Source: Datisca glomerata
Lineage: Eukaryota > Streptophyta > Magnoliopsida > Cucurbitales > Datiscaceae
NCBI GenBank assembly: GCA_003255025.1
Contig: QANY01011423.1
Coordinates: forward strand, 1,070,470-1,134,469
Length of the DNA: 64,000 nucleotides
Direction: 5' to 3'
Each line of letters opens with the position of its first letter. Position 1 is the first letter of the stretch. Positions 1-10,999 of this stretch are shown piece by piece. Made by a program: the position numbers and the translations under genes. Below the pieces are notes generated by a model, which was not told where the DNA came from, did no database searches, and saw only the letters and a list, made by a program, of their open reading frames with translations.

Positions 1-1
1 C

Positions 2-25
2 TGTAATCGGTTCGAACCGATTACA
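2..25. repeat. Perfect 24-bp palindrome
   Basis: Twelve bases beginning TGTAATCGGTTC are followed directly by their exact reverse complement with no loop. The centre reads GGTTCGAACC, which by chance resembles a tRNA T-arm or Pol III B box, but no tRNA body is present. The left context is outside the window, so what it belongs to cannot be told. Confidence 0.8.
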
Positions 26-206
26 ACTATAAATTTTATATTTATATTATTAGTGAATTGAGGTAAAAAAAATCAAAACTAAAACTAAAACCAATTAACC
101 AAACGACCAAACAAAAACCCTAACACTCACATCGTGCCTCCATTTTCTTTCCTCTCCCTCTCGACAACCATTGTCTCCCTCGTCCACCATTTTCTAGTCT
201 CCCCAA

Positions 207-292
207 CTCGAAGCTTCTGTCATCGACTCGAAGCTTCCATCATCGAGCTTAAAGCTTCCATCCATCATCGAGCTTGAAGCTTCCATCGTCGA
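207..292 (+). repeat. Short tandem repeat, about 20-25 bp, four copies
   Basis: The motif GAAGCTTCCATCATCGA recurs four times with small length changes, at roughly 207, 227, 247 and 272. It lies in pyrimidine-rich DNA that looks like a leader or first intron upstream of the coiled-coil reading frame at 849. Confidence 0.7.
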
Positions 293-438
293 GATATCTG
301 AGTCTCTCTGTCTCTTTGAAATTGAAGGTAGTTTCTCTGTCTCTTTGAAGGTATATATAGGTTCAAACTTAGCTTATATTTGTTAGCTTCGAATTATAGA
401 TCTTTTAGCTTCGATTTTTAGATTGCCTCTCCTCTCTC

Positions 439-549
439 TGTAACTGTTAGCTTTGATATTACTATCTCCTCTCTCTGTAACTGTTAGCTTTGATATTGTT
501 ATCTCCTCTATTTGTAACTGTTAGCTTTGATTGTGTATATTGTAACCTT
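439..549 (+). repeat. Tandem repeat, 37-bp period, three copies
   Basis: The block starting TGTAACTGTTAGCTTTGATA begins at 439, 476 and 513, giving an exact 37-bp period. The copies are linked by CT-rich DNA. No coding sense is visible across 26-596; it reads as a noncoding leader or intron. Confidence 0.8.
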
Positions 550-596
550 CTGATATTTTGAAGGATATTTGGATATAAGTAACCGGTGAATTCAGT

Positions 597-1023
597 TTGA
601 TTACATTATCATCTTCTCCCGATTTTAGGTTGGGTTCTTCGGAGCCCAATAATAACCTTCCCAGAACTCTTTTTCTTCTAGGTAGTGGTCCACGAATTCC
701 CTTTGAAGTGAATCTAATGATGGATCATGAGTCTTCCTACCAGATTATGAGCCATATTCAGTATTCGACTAACTCTGATAAAAGTTTTTGAGGAGTCAAT
801 TGAGGAACTCCAAAAAGGCATTAATCACACGTAAGTCTTCTTGTTTATTTGCTTCCTTCACTTTGTGTTTATGCTAACTTATTTTATTTTTTTAAGACCA
901 CTCTGTATAACAACGTTCTAGCCGCCAAACTGAACAACATTGGTGGCGAGATGGTTAGGCATGAACAGGAAGTGTCTAACCTTAAACATCAGTTGACTGC
1001 CAAGGATATTGAGATTGGCGAAC
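597..1023 (+). pseudogene. Left part of a coiled-coil protein gene broken by a retrotransposon
   Basis: The last segment (about 897-1023) reads as a heptad-rich coiled coil (LNNIGGEMVRHEQEVSNLKH, then LTAKDIEIGELK) and stops exactly where a Ty3/gypsy element is inserted. A likely 65-bp intron precedes it, with donor GTAAGT at 831 and a T-rich tract ending AAG at 896. The upstream piece (597-830) is open in patches but does not join in frame, so the gene was probably already decayed. The other side of the insertion continues with an open frame to a stop at 8731. I do not recognise the protein. It may be an additional antisense frame of the flanking Tat element rather than a host gene. Confidence 0.4.
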
Positions 1024-1028
1024 TGAAG
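1024..1028. repeat. Target site duplication TGAAG (left copy)
   Basis: TGAAG immediately precedes the 5' LTR start TGTAACACC and is repeated exactly after the 3' LTR at 8623-8627. This is the usual 5-bp footprint of an LTR retrotransposon integrase and fixes both ends of the element. Confidence 0.9.
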
Positions 1029-3541
1029 TGTAACACCCCAACTAATTTTATAATAAATTATTTATTTAATTGTTAATTTTTTCTTTTAATTATCCTATGA
1101 TTATTTGACTTAACGTTTGGATTGAATTAATTAAATGTCTTGTAGAGAAACGATTCAAGGTGATCTAACGACTCATTACATGCCTAGTATAATTTTAATA
1201 TAATTGATATTAGTTATCAAAATTATTGACTTATTAAGATTAGATTTATTTGTATTTTCTAAGCTCACTCACACCATATATGCATTTATACCCTAAGAAA
1301 AAAACTCTAACACTATTTTGATTTTTTTTATTCGTCTATCTCTCATTCTCTAACTTACTCACACCAATACATGCATACACCTAAAGCTAACCCTAACCTA
1401 AATATACATATTTATATTCCTTCATCTCTCCCTCTCTAAAATAGTCTCTCACCACCCAACAAAAGAAAAACCACTCTTTTCTTTTGTCCTCTTCGTCCAG
1501 AGGCGAGAATCAACAAAAAAAACAAAGAGAAAATTTTGGCTGCTTTGTGGTTGACGAATAGAAACTGTGAGATTTTCCACTTTTACGTCTTTGAGATAAC
1601 GAACAAAAAGATTTCTTTAAGGAAACTATTTTATTTTTCTACGCAAGGGCGAAGGTTTGTGATTCAGAACTTCTTTTTATTTTAATGTATTTAACGCTTT
1701 TAAATGTTTAAGTTTAGATTCACATGTTTTAATTTAGATCTGAATAATAATGAGTTTTAACACTCTTTTATGACTCATATAAGTCTTTTGAATCAATTTC
1801 AATAAGGGAGAAATGTTTTCAATAAAAAAAATATGATTTTTAATGAAAACTGGATTTCAGATTTTTCTACACACTGTGAATCGACTTCATGTATCATATA
1901 TCAAACGATGGAATTTGAGTAGGAAATTTTGATGGTAGCTTTTCAACATGTTGAAGTATAGCCTGTATAAACTTTAGGTCATAACTCAAAGTATACGATT
2001 TTATATGATTTTTTTAAAATTTCTATTTTGTTCAGAGGAAACAGTTTTAGGGAACAAATTTGTTTCCATGTTTTGAAACCTAAATGACCTCGAAATTTCA
2101 GGAAATTTAATTTGTGAAACCCTAGCGTTTTCAAGATCATACTATATGAATTTTATAATTTTTATAAAGCCCTAGTATAAGTTGTGTTCTATGTTTTATA
2201 ACTAGAACAAGTAAATAAGATGTATCATGAATTTATAAAGCTATTGGAGTTTGGATTTGTACCGTGCTTATAAAGTATATAAATATTTGGGTTTTATTCT
2301 TGAGCAGTGACTTAATTTTCCACTCTACCATCTATGTCATAAACAATTAATTTTGTTTTATGTTTTTAATGACTATGTGAAATTGACAAAACATCTTAAT
2401 GTGTAAATTTAATAGTTTTGGCACTTTGAGCGTTGACCCCTCGAAGCATTCTCTAGAAATTTGGTTTTACCAAGGACGCAAAGTGAGTAGAATTTTACGC
2501 ATACTTTAATGTTTGTAAACTTTGATGTTGTATCGATTTATCATTGTGATGTCACTTGATATTATGTTTAATTATATTTGTATGTATGTTGTCCGTGATG
2601 TAATTGTATTGTAATGTTAATGATTATAAATACGTTCATACATATACATGAGAGTCTGTAGTATGAATATAATCAATTTAATTAAAAGTTTAAACACCTG
2701 GTGTATGTTTATGTCATGAAAGACGTGAGTGAGAAATGAGACGCGGGGGGACCGGCGGACCCGACAATGGTTAATGGTTAATGGTTAATGTGAATGGATG
2801 ATCGTTTGACTTGTCCAGCAATATAATGTGAATGAATGATCGTTTAGCTTGTCCAACGATATAATGTGAATGAATGATACTACTAGGGCCCTGTGGTCGA
2901 ACATGTTCCGTAATAATTGCCCACTGCCTCTAATTGGCTAAACATTACACAACTGAGCTCGCGAATAAAGGAAAGAAATGAATGCAATGGAAATAGTAAA
3001 GAAAGGAATGTGACAAGTTTGCATGGAAAGAATGTAATGAATCGAAATTAATGAAAGCAAAGGAAATAAAGTGATAAAATGATTATAAAGTGTGTGTCAA
3101 ACAAAAATGTTCTTAAAATGGAATTGAATGCGCATGTGTTTGCTGAGTATGTGTAAGATTTTACTTACTGGGTTTTACTCATTTCGTGGTCTCTAAATAT
3201 TTTCAGGTGAGGAGTAATTGCGTGACGATACCTTGTAGGCGAATTGGACTCAGTAGAATAGTTTGAATAAAGATTTCAGACAATTGCTTTATGATTAATT
3301 ATTATTATTTTGACGATTTAGCTTAAAAATTATTGGTTGTTATTTGACTAAGTTTCCGCTGCAAATTTTTTATTATTATTTAAGTACTTGAATTCAATAC
3401 CTATAAATTTAACTAAAGGATTTGATAAAGTTTTATTTTAAATTAAGCTATATCTTTCATATTAAATGTTTAATTAACGTTAAAGAGGATATCACTTCCT
3501 AAATTATAATCAATAAGGTAGTTTTAGTATGAGGTGTTACA
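1029..3541 (+). repeat. 5' LTR, complete
   Basis: It runs from TGTAACACCC to GAGGTGTTACA, 2513 bp, with short inverted ends TGTAACACC/GGTGTTACA. It contains GGTTAAT three times (about 2770-2790) and a 38-bp block beginning TGTGAATG at 2789, 2827 and 2865. Its last 1.2 kb matches 7412-8622 with scattered substitutions and small indels, so the insertion is not recent. No gene lies in it. Confidence 0.9.
2789..2880 (+). repeat. 38-bp tandem repeat inside the LTR
   Basis: TGTGAATGAATGATCGTTT blocks start at 2789, 2827 and 2865, an exact 38-bp period. The same array is present in the truncated 3' LTR near 7868-7960, where the preceding GGTTAAT run is one copy shorter. Confidence 0.75.
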
Positions 3542-3544
3542 GTT

Positions 3545-3557
3545 TGGTATCAGAACC
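3545..3557 (+). other. Primer binding site, tRNA-Met type
   Basis: TGGTATCAGAACC follows the 5' LTR after three bases. It matches the common plant initiator-methionine tRNA binding site TGGTATCAGAGC except near its end. Confidence 0.85.
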
Positions 3558-3766
3558 AATGTTTAGATGATTCTGTAGACATCATAAATTTTTTCTAATT
3601 TAAAAGGAGGAAAAGCTACTGAGTCACGCCGCAAGAGGTCTTCTCGCAATCTCCTGGTAAGATTTCATGTTTAATTGTTAGAATGATATTTATTGTATGA
3701 TTTTTTTTATTATATGAAATTACAATGAAACGATAGACATGTTAAGACCGATCTGTTTGTACCAGA

Positions 3767-4780
3767 ATGCCTCCTAGGAACGCTCAAAATCATATTGATG
3801 GTCAACCATTTGGGGTGAATGGTAATGAGATGGGGAACGATCAACATGGTACCCCGTTGACTTTGGAAACATTTATGCAAGCAATAGCTGCGTTAGGAGA
3901 AGCTCAACAACAAAATGTGGCCCCTCCGCAAAATGGTCAACATAAATCTTCTTGAATTTAAGAAGTTAACGCCACCACCTTTCGAAGGAACTACCGACCC
4001 ACTTAGAGCTGAAATGTGGATTACTGAGATGGAGAAAGCATTCATTGTTGTGAAGTGCGCTGATGCAGATAAGGTTGACTTTGCTTCTTACATGTTACAA
4101 GGAGATGCGTATGATTGGTGGCGACTGATTAAACGCCAAAATGAAAATGATGTTGAGGTCTTCACTTGGTATATGTTCAAGAACGCATTTTTCAATCATT
4201 ACTTCCCAAAAAGTGTTCGACAGGAAAATGAGAGAGAATTTGTTAAGCTAGAGCAAGGAAGTAAAACCGTAACCGAGTATGAAGTAACTTTTACACGATT
4301 AGTGAAGTTTGCTCCAGATTTGGTGGTAACAGAAGAGAGTCGAGCCAGACGCTTTGAGGAAGGGTTGATATCCAGTATCAAGTAAGTAGTGATTCCGTTC
4401 GAGCTTGCTACCTATAATGGAGTGGTCAACAAAGCATTGTTAGTGGAAAGAGTACAATGCTTAGGCCTAGACCAGAACAAATTCCATATAAGTGGTCAGA
4501 AGCATAATGGAAGCAATTCTAAAATAAATTTCTGGAAGGGGGGACAATCAGAAAAGAAAATTTGGCGGTGGAAACGACAACAAAAACCAACAAGGAAAGC
4601 AGCCAAGAAGGACATGTCAAAAGTGCGGAAAGGAACATCTTGGTGAATGTCGTATGTGTACAGGCTTGTGTTTCAGGTGCGGCAATCATGGTCACCTTGC
4701 TAAAGATTGTGATGGAAACACCTACAAAAACAATGACCAAAAGAAGACCCAGGCTCGAGTGTTTGTGATGACTAAAGAGG
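3767..4780 (+). pseudogene. Ty3/gypsy gag (nucleocapsid) remains
   Basis: The frame starts MPPRNAQNH at 3767, the typical start of this gag family, and shifts frame near 3950. It continues with the capsid-like region LEFKKLTPPPFEGTTDP to about 4385, where a stop (TAA, then TAG) interrupts it. A CCHC zinc knuckle (CFRCGNHGHLAKDC) lies near 4670-4712. Gag packages the element RNA into particles. At least one frameshift and one stop make it non-functional. Confidence 0.85.
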
Positions 4781-4784
4781 ACGC

Positions 4785-5141
4785 TGATAACTCCCCGACT
4801 GTTGTTTCAGGTACTATTTTTGTATGTGAAATGGTTGCTTGTATTTTATTTGATTCTGGTGCTACTCATTCGTTCATAAAACCTTTGCTAGCTTAGAATT
4901 AGGGTTGCCATTTGTACTTTTATGGGCACCATTTTATGTATCTACACCTTCAGGGAAGGTTCTGGAGGCGAGTAGAGTTATAAAGGACTATCCATTAGTA
5001 TTAGAAGAGCATGTACTATCTGCTGACCTTATAATCTTGGATGTCCATGACTTTGATATTATTTTAGGGATGGATTGGTTATCGAAGCACTACGCAACTA
5101 TTCACTGCCATGAAAAAGAAGTGTTATTTCAACCTCCATGA
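4785..5141 (+). pseudogene. Retropepsin-like aspartic protease remains
   Basis: The active-site motif LFDSGATHSFI lies around 4848-4880, followed by DFDIILGMDWLSKH near 5050-5090, both typical of Ty3/gypsy protease. A stop at 4894-4896 separates the two parts and another falls at 5139-5141. The enzyme would cleave the gag-pol polyprotein. Confidence 0.85.
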
Positions 5142-5286
5142 GTGTCCAGTTTTCATTTTGTGGGAACTAAGTCAAAACCTCGTAGTCCTTTTATCTCTGC
5201 TATGAAGGCTTGGCAATTGTTGAATAAAGGATGTATGGGGTACTTAGCATCCTTGATAGAATTACCGGAAGAAGATCATTCTATAG

Positions 5287-6660
5287 GAAATGTACCTATA
5301 GTATGAGAGTTTGTTGATGTGTTTCCCGAGGATCTACCAGGCCTACCGCCAGATAGGGAAATTGACTTTGTCATTGACCTTGTGCATGGTACAACCCCAA
5401 TATCTAAAGCTACCTATCATATGGCCCCGACTGAACTCAAGGAACTCAAAGTCTAGTTGCAGGAACTGTTGGATAAGAAATTCATTCGACCTAGTTTTCC
5501 CTCTTGGGGTGCTCCTATTTTGTTTGTAAAGAAGAAAGATGGAACGATAAGGCTGTGTATTGACTATCGCGAGCTAAACAAGGTGACTATCAAGAATAGA
5601 TACCCACTGTCGAGAATTGAAGATTTGTTCGATCAACTTCAAGGTGCAAGTTATTTTTCCAAGATTGATCTTCGTTTTGGGTATCACCAATTGAAAGTCA
5701 GAGAAGACGACATCCCCAAGACTGCGTTTCGTACTCGATATGGGAATTATGAATTTCATGTAATGCCGTTTGGGTTGACGAATGCCCCTGCAGCATTTAT
5801 GGATCTTATGAACCGTGTTTTCAAAGAATACTTAGATCAATTCGTCATTGTATTTATTGATGACATTTTGATTTATTCTCACTCTAAGGAGGAGCATGAG
5901 CAACACCTCCGGATGGTGCTAGAAACCCCCCGTGAGAAGGAGTTAATTGCCAAGTTTAAGAAATATGAGTTTTGGTTGGATAGGGTACCATTTTTTGGGC
6001 ACATCATATCAAAAGAAGGTATAACAATTGATCCCGGCAAGATAGAAACAATTAAAAGTTGGCCAACTCCGGCTAATGTTGGTGAAGTTCGTAGCTTTCT
6101 GGGATTAGTGGGCTATTATCGAAGATTTGTTGAAGGATTTTTAAAAGTTTCCTCACCATTAACTCAACTAACGAGGAAGAATGTGAAATTCCAGTGGTCC
6201 AAGGAGTGCGAACGGAGTTTCCAAGAGTTGAAGGAGCGTTTAACAACTGCCCTAGTCTTAACACTTCCTGTAGGTAATGAAGGGTTTGTCATTTATAGTG
6301 ATGCTTCAAAGAAGGGTCTTGGTTGTATGCTTATGCAACATGGTAAGGTGATTGCTTATGCCTCAAGACAACTAAAAGATTACGAAAAGAATTACCCTAC
6401 CCACGATCATGAGCTCGCAGCTGTTGTGTTTGCGTTGAAGATTTGGAGGCACTATCTTTATGGGGTTAAATGTGAAATCTTCACTGATCATAAAAGTCTC
6501 AAGTATTTTTTTCACTCAGAAAGAGTTGAATATGAGGCAACGAAGGTGGTTAGAACTTGTCAATTATCACTCGGGCAAGGCTAATGTGGTAGCGGATGCT
6601 TTGAGTAGAAAGAATTCAGGTTCTATTGCTTGTTTGCAAGTTATTCAGAAACCGTTGTTA
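5287..6660 (+). pseudogene. Reverse transcriptase and RNase H of the Ty3/gypsy element
   Basis: A 375-codon open stretch (5457-6584) holds the core. Visible motifs are [25 protein letters not shown], the catalytic FIDDILIYS (about 5854-5880) and [11 protein letters not shown]. RNase H follows with [12 protein letters not shown] and [11 protein letters not shown]. The upstream connection (5287-5456) has a stop at 5454-5456, and the frame shifts near 6525 before VVADALSRK. This is the best preserved part of the element; the RT catalytic FIDD box is intact but the whole polyprotein is not. Confidence 0.92.
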
Positions 6661-6799
6661 AGGGAGATTCAGAGATTTGGAATGGAAATTTTGCCTCGGG
6701 AAGGTTCTGGTTATCTCATTACTTTGATGGTTTGTCCAACTCTTTTTGAAAGAATTAAGATAGGACAATTGGATGATCCTCAACTTTTGAAATTTTGAA

Positions 6800-7395
6800 C
6801 AGAGGTGGAAGATGATAAACGTATTGATTTTTTCATCACTACCGATGGAGCTCTTCGTTATGATGGCAGATTGATAATACCAAACAATGGAGAGTTAAAG
6901 CGAGAAATTTTGAGTGAAGCTCATGGCGCTCCATACTCAATTCATCGAGGAAGTACGAAGATGTATCGGAGTCCAAGGGAACATTATTGGTGGATTGGCA
7001 TAAGTCGAGATGTGGCAGAGTATGTACAACGTTGTCTTACGTGCTAGCAGGTTAAGGTTGAGCATCAGCGACCTTCTGAGCTTTTGCAACCACTTATGAT
7101 ACCTAAGTGGAAGTGGTAGCACATCAGTATATATTTTGTTTTGGGACTACCGAAGACTTTGAAAGGTTACAATTCTATTTGGGTTATTGTTGATCGGCTT
7201 ACTAAGTCAGCTCACTTCTTGCGGTAAAAAATACCTACAAGATGGAGCACTATGCTCAATTGTATGTGCGGGAAATAGTAAGACTTCATGGAGTCCCACT
7301 GTTGATTGTGTCAGATCATGATCTTAAGTTTACTTCTACTTTCTTGAAAAGCTCGCATAAAGCTATGGGTACCTAGTTATGGTTCAGCACAGCTT
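6800..7395 (+). pseudogene. Integrase, truncated by deletion
   Basis: The HHCC zinc-binding domain is recognisable (H in EAHGAPYSIHRG, then YVQRCLTC at about 7021-7044) and is followed at once by a stop. The start of the catalytic core is seen as WVIVDRLTKSAHF (about 7180-7220), and IVSDHDLKFTS follows near 7305. Sequence then passes directly into LTR DNA near 7395-7412, so the last catalytic residue and the C-terminal domain are missing. Confidence 0.88.
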
Positions 7396-8622
7396 TTTGT
7401 TTTATGTTTTTAATGACTATGTCATAAACAATTAATTTTGTTTTATGTTTTTAATGACTATGTGAAATTGATAAAACATCTTAATGTGTAAATTTAATAG
7501 TTTTGGCACTTTGAGCGTTGACCCCTCGAAGCATTCTCTAGAAATTTGGTTTTACCAAGGACGCAAAGTGAGTAGAATTTTACGCGTACTTTAATGTTTG
7601 TAAACTTTGATGTTGTATCGATTTATCATTGTGATGTCACTTGATATTATGTTTAAATATATTTGTACGTATGTTGTCCGTGATGTAATTGTATTGTAAT
7701 GTTAATGATTGTAAATACGTTCATACATATACATGAGAGTCTGTAGTATGAATATAATCAATTTAATTAAAAGTTTAAACACCTGGGTGTGTGTTTATGT
7801 CATGAAAGACGTGAGTGAGAAATGGGACGCGAGGGGGATCGGCGGACCCGACAATGGTTAATGGTTAATGTGAATGGATGATCGTTTGACTTGTCCAACG
7901 ATATAATGTGAATGGATGATCGTTTAGCTTTTCCAACGATATAATGTGAATGAATGATACTACTAGGGCCCGGTAGTCGAACATGTTCCGTAATAATTGC
8001 CCATTGCCTCTAATTGGCTAAACATTACACAACTGAGCTCGCGAATAAAGGAAAGAAATGAATGCAATGGAAATAGTAAAGAAAGGAATGTGACAAGTTT
8101 GCATAGAAAGAATGTAATGAAACGAAATTAATGAAAGCAAAGGAAATAAAGTGATAAAATGATTATAAAGTGTGTGTCAAAAAAAAAGTTCTTAAAATGG
8201 AATTGAATGCTCATATGTTTGCTGAGTATGTGTAAGATTTTACTTACCGGGCTTTAGCTCATTCCGTGGTTTCTAAATATTTTCAGGTGAGGAGTAATTG
8301 CGAGACGATACCTTGCAGGCGAATTGGACTCAGTAGTATAGTTTGAATAAAGATTTCAGACAATTGCTTTATGATTAATTATTATTATTTTGACGATTTA
8401 GCTTAAAATTATTGATTGTTATTTGACTAAGTTTCCGCTGCAAAATTTTTATTATTATTTAAGTACTTTGAATTCAATACCTATAAATTTAAATAAATGA
8501 TTTGATAAAGTTATGTTTTAAATTAAGCTATATCTTTCATATTAAATGTTTAATTAACGTTAAAGAGGATATCACTTCCTAAATTATAATCAATAAGGTA
8601 GTTTTAGTATTGGGGTGTTACA
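7394..8622 (+). repeat. 3' LTR, truncated at its 5' side
   Basis: From about 7412 the sequence matches 5' LTR positions 2332-3541 to its end in GGGGTGTTACA. The first 1.3 kb of the LTR is absent. At the junction the phrase TTTTGTTTTATGTTTTTAAT occurs twice, at 7394 and about 41 bp later, while the 5' LTR has it once. This points to a jump or slip during reverse transcription or repair. Confidence 0.88.
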
Positions 8623-8627
8623 TGAAG
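8623..8627. repeat. Target site duplication TGAAG (right copy)
   Basis: An exact match to 1024-1028, directly after the 3' LTR end. Confidence 0.9.
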
Positions 8628-8731
8628 ACAACACTGCTCCTGCCCTAGAACCCACCACGAATCCCATCACCAAAGAAGTTGTTGCTGAAGTGGTCCGTGG
8701 ACCTCATGACTTCTCAGCTGATCATATCTAG
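8624..8731 (+). pseudogene. Right part of the interrupted coiled-coil reading frame
   Basis: Reading from the duplicated target bases, an open frame gives EDNTAPALEPTTNPITKE, then VVAEVVRGPHDFSADHI and a TAG at 8729-8731. It is acidic and proline-rich, as a flexible C-terminus would be. It is shifted by one frame relative to the left part if the duplication is collapsed, so either a small indel occurred or the splice structure differs. An AT-rich tract with poly-T follows. Confidence 0.4.
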
Positions 8732-8922
8732 CTTTATTGCTATCTCTTTCTTTTTTATAATTTTCTTTAATTTTCCCTTTACTTTTTTTTGTAATGAATG
8801 AAATATCTCCTATTTTTCTTGTGAGTATTCCATTATGATCAATTTTCCTTACAATTATTCTTGAGTTTTTAGATAAAAACTCCTTTCTTGTTCTTAATAT
8901 ACTTTGGGACTTAGTCTATCTT

Positions 8923-9056
8923 TTTTGTGTCTAAGCGTTGCTTGACACACTTAGATTTTTTTTCATGGTTTTGTGTCTATTCGGTCATTTGGCACACTTA
9001 AAATTTTTTATGCTTTTTGTGTCTAAGAGGCCGCTTGGCACTCTTAAACTTTTTTC
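8923..9056 (-). repeat. 46-bp tandem repeat in the Tat 3' noncoding region
   Basis: Plus-strand units beginning TTTTGTGTCTA start at 8923, 8969 and 9015, an exact 46-bp period, each containing a GCTTGGCACACTTA-like core. Tandem repeats in the 3' noncoding region are a known trait of Tat/Ogre elements. The rest of 8732-9200 shows no gene. Confidence 0.8.
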
Positions 9057-9201
9057 CTTGTTGCATTCTTCTCCCATGGGGCTTTAACTTAGTTATCACA
9101 AATAGACATAAAGAAAAAGACATAAATTTTACGTGAAAACTCTTTAACAATAAAAAAGCATAGAGTGTAGATATTGTCATTAAAATAATTAGTAAGTCAG
9201 T

Positions 9202-10260
9202 TTACAGATAGTATTTTCTCAGATGCAAAGCATTCCAAGTTTTAGGGAGATCAATACCTTCTTCATTAGTTAGCCAATATGATCATTTCCCTCCAACTGC
9301 TTATATGATGAATGGTCCCTTCCCAATTTGGTCCCATCTTTCCAATATCTGCTTGCATAATTCTTTTGTGGACCAACTCTCTAGGATGAAATCCTCTTGT
9401 TTTCAAACTTTTTGAGAAGTAGGCTCACCTTCGTTGGTTGTAATTGCCCAATCTACATAGCTGTTTCTCTCATTTCATCTAGTAAATCCAACTATTTTTT
9501 AATAGTTGAGAATTTTCATCTTGAATGATTTCTGATGTTGTGGTTGGACATCCAATCTCAGCTGGAATAATTATTTCTGTTCTGAATGCGAACGCAAATG
9601 GTGTATATCCGATTGATTCCTGTGGGGTTGTCCGGTAGGCCCAAAGGACTAAAGAGAGTTCTTCAACCCACTTCCCTTTTGCCGCTTCTAATCTTTTCTT
9701 CAACCCTTCAATGATGGTTTGATTGGATCTTTCTGCCAACCCATTTTCTTGCGGATAGTATGAAGTCGAATGTAGAGCTTTGATTTTTGGTCCGTCGCAG
9801 AAGTCTTTGATCACCTTTTCTGTAAATTGTGTCCCATTATCCGAGATGATTACTTTGGGAATTCCATATCGACATATAATATCTTTCCATAAAAACTTTT
9901 TAACTTCTTTTTCCCGTATCCTTGCCAGCGAAGCCGCTTCTATCCATTTAGTGAAATAATTCGTTGCTACCAACATGAACTTCTTCTGTGCTGGAGCCAT
10001 TGATAATGACCCAACTATGTCGAGTCCCCATTGCATAAATGACCACAGATAAATTACTGTTTATTGTGATTCTAGAGCCATTCGGGGGATAGGAGAAAAC
10101 GTTTGACACTTATCACATTTCTTTGCGTACTGTTTTTGCGTCTGCTTGGATTTTGGGCCAATAATAGCATTCATTCAAAATTTTATGCTCAAGGACCTCC
10201 CCTATATATGCCCCCCGCAGATTCTTTCATGGATTTCCACCATAACATAGTTGGCTTCAG
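9202..10260 (-). pseudogene. Integrase of the Tat element
   Basis: The HHCC finger is recognisable from EIHERICGGHI to KKCDKCQTFSP (about 10240-10095) but contains a stop. A 185-codon open stretch (10036-9479) holds the catalytic core: GLDIVGSL with the first Asp, VIISDNGTQF with the second, and YYPQENGLAERSNQT with the Glu, followed by LVLWAYRTTP. Decayed sequence continues through GKMGPNWEGPF to LRKYYL and a TAA at 9202-9204. All three catalytic residues of the DDE core are visible, but stops between the parts prevent a full protein. Confidence 0.9.
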
Positions 10261-10300
10261 TTGGACTTAGACACCTTATATAGGGACCTCAAAATGAACT

Positions 10301-10905
10301 TCAATAAAGCGTATATATGGCCACTTGTTGACTCAACTTCCGCGCTTCTTGCCTATCTTCAGGAAGTTTGCCACTTTTGAGATATTGAACTATTGGATCC
10401 ATCCAAATTGATTCAGTAGGCTCTGTATTGCAAATTGTTGCTTTCTCATCAAAACTTCGGGAGTCTAAGAACTCTGCTTGAATGTTTCTTCTTCCCAGAC
10501 GGTTGACGGATAATCCCAGCATTGCTAAGGCATTCGCATGAGAATTTTCTCCTCTAGGGATACGCTTTACGTTGTATATATCTACTTGCCCCAACAAATG
10601 TTTTGAGTACTGGAGGTATTTTGTCATTTTTCATCCTTAGCGGCATAAGTTCCTGCGATTTGGTTTGCCACTAATTGTGAATCACAATAAATATTTATCT
10701 TTCTTACCCCGAATTCTGTTCTGAGTGGATTTTGGTGATCAATGCTTCATACTCCGCTTCGTTGTTAGAGGTGTTGAAGCCAAATGATATTGCTTATTCA
10801 ATGATTTCTCCATGGGGGTGTCCACATCATCACACTTGCACCTGATCCCCTTTGAATAGAAGCTCCGTCTACAAATAGTTCCCATTCATCTTTTAGCGGA
10901 TCAAC
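10301..10905 (-). pseudogene. Second (archaeal-type) RNase H of the Tat element
   Basis: Near 10905-10820 the minus strand reads WELFVDGASIQRGSGASV, the opening strand and catalytic Asp of the extra RNase H of Tat elements. The C-terminal part is open at 10627-10301 with VDIYNVKRIPRGENSHANAL, the usual ending of this domain. Stops separate the parts. Such a duplicated RNase H degrades the RNA of the RNA-DNA hybrid and marks the lineage. Confidence 0.8.
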
Positions 10906-10999
10906 TTCTTTGATTTTTTCACTTTACCCTACAGTAAATTCCACGATGAAATCTACCAGCACTTGAGACTTCATGGCAGTTCTTGAGGCATAACTTATT

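Larger units (their letters stand above)
1029..8622 (+). mobile_element. Ty3/gypsy LTR retrotransposon, Tekay/Del-like, defective
   Basis: The element begins TGTAACACCC and ends GGTGTTACA, is flanked by the 5-bp duplication TGAAG, and has a primer binding site directly after the 5' LTR. Inside are gag, protease, reverse transcriptase, RNase H and integrase remains in Ty3/gypsy order on the plus strand. The long LTR (2.5 kb), the gag start MPPR and the pol sequence suit the Tekay/Del chromovirus lineage, though no chromodomain remains to prove it. A deletion joins the integrase core to the middle of the 3' LTR, removing the end of pol, the polypurine tract and about half of that LTR. Stops and frameshifts throughout make it non-autonomous. 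Confidence 0.93.

Noticed and set aside
8..17. tRNA-like B box GGTTCGAACC
   Set aside because: It is the centre of a perfect palindrome. There is no A box at the right distance and no cloverleaf.
1029..3541. Possibility that the long 5' LTR is two nested LTRs
   Set aside because: Its inner 1.2 kb matches the truncated 3' LTR without a break, and the outer start fits the same TG...CA ends and target duplication.
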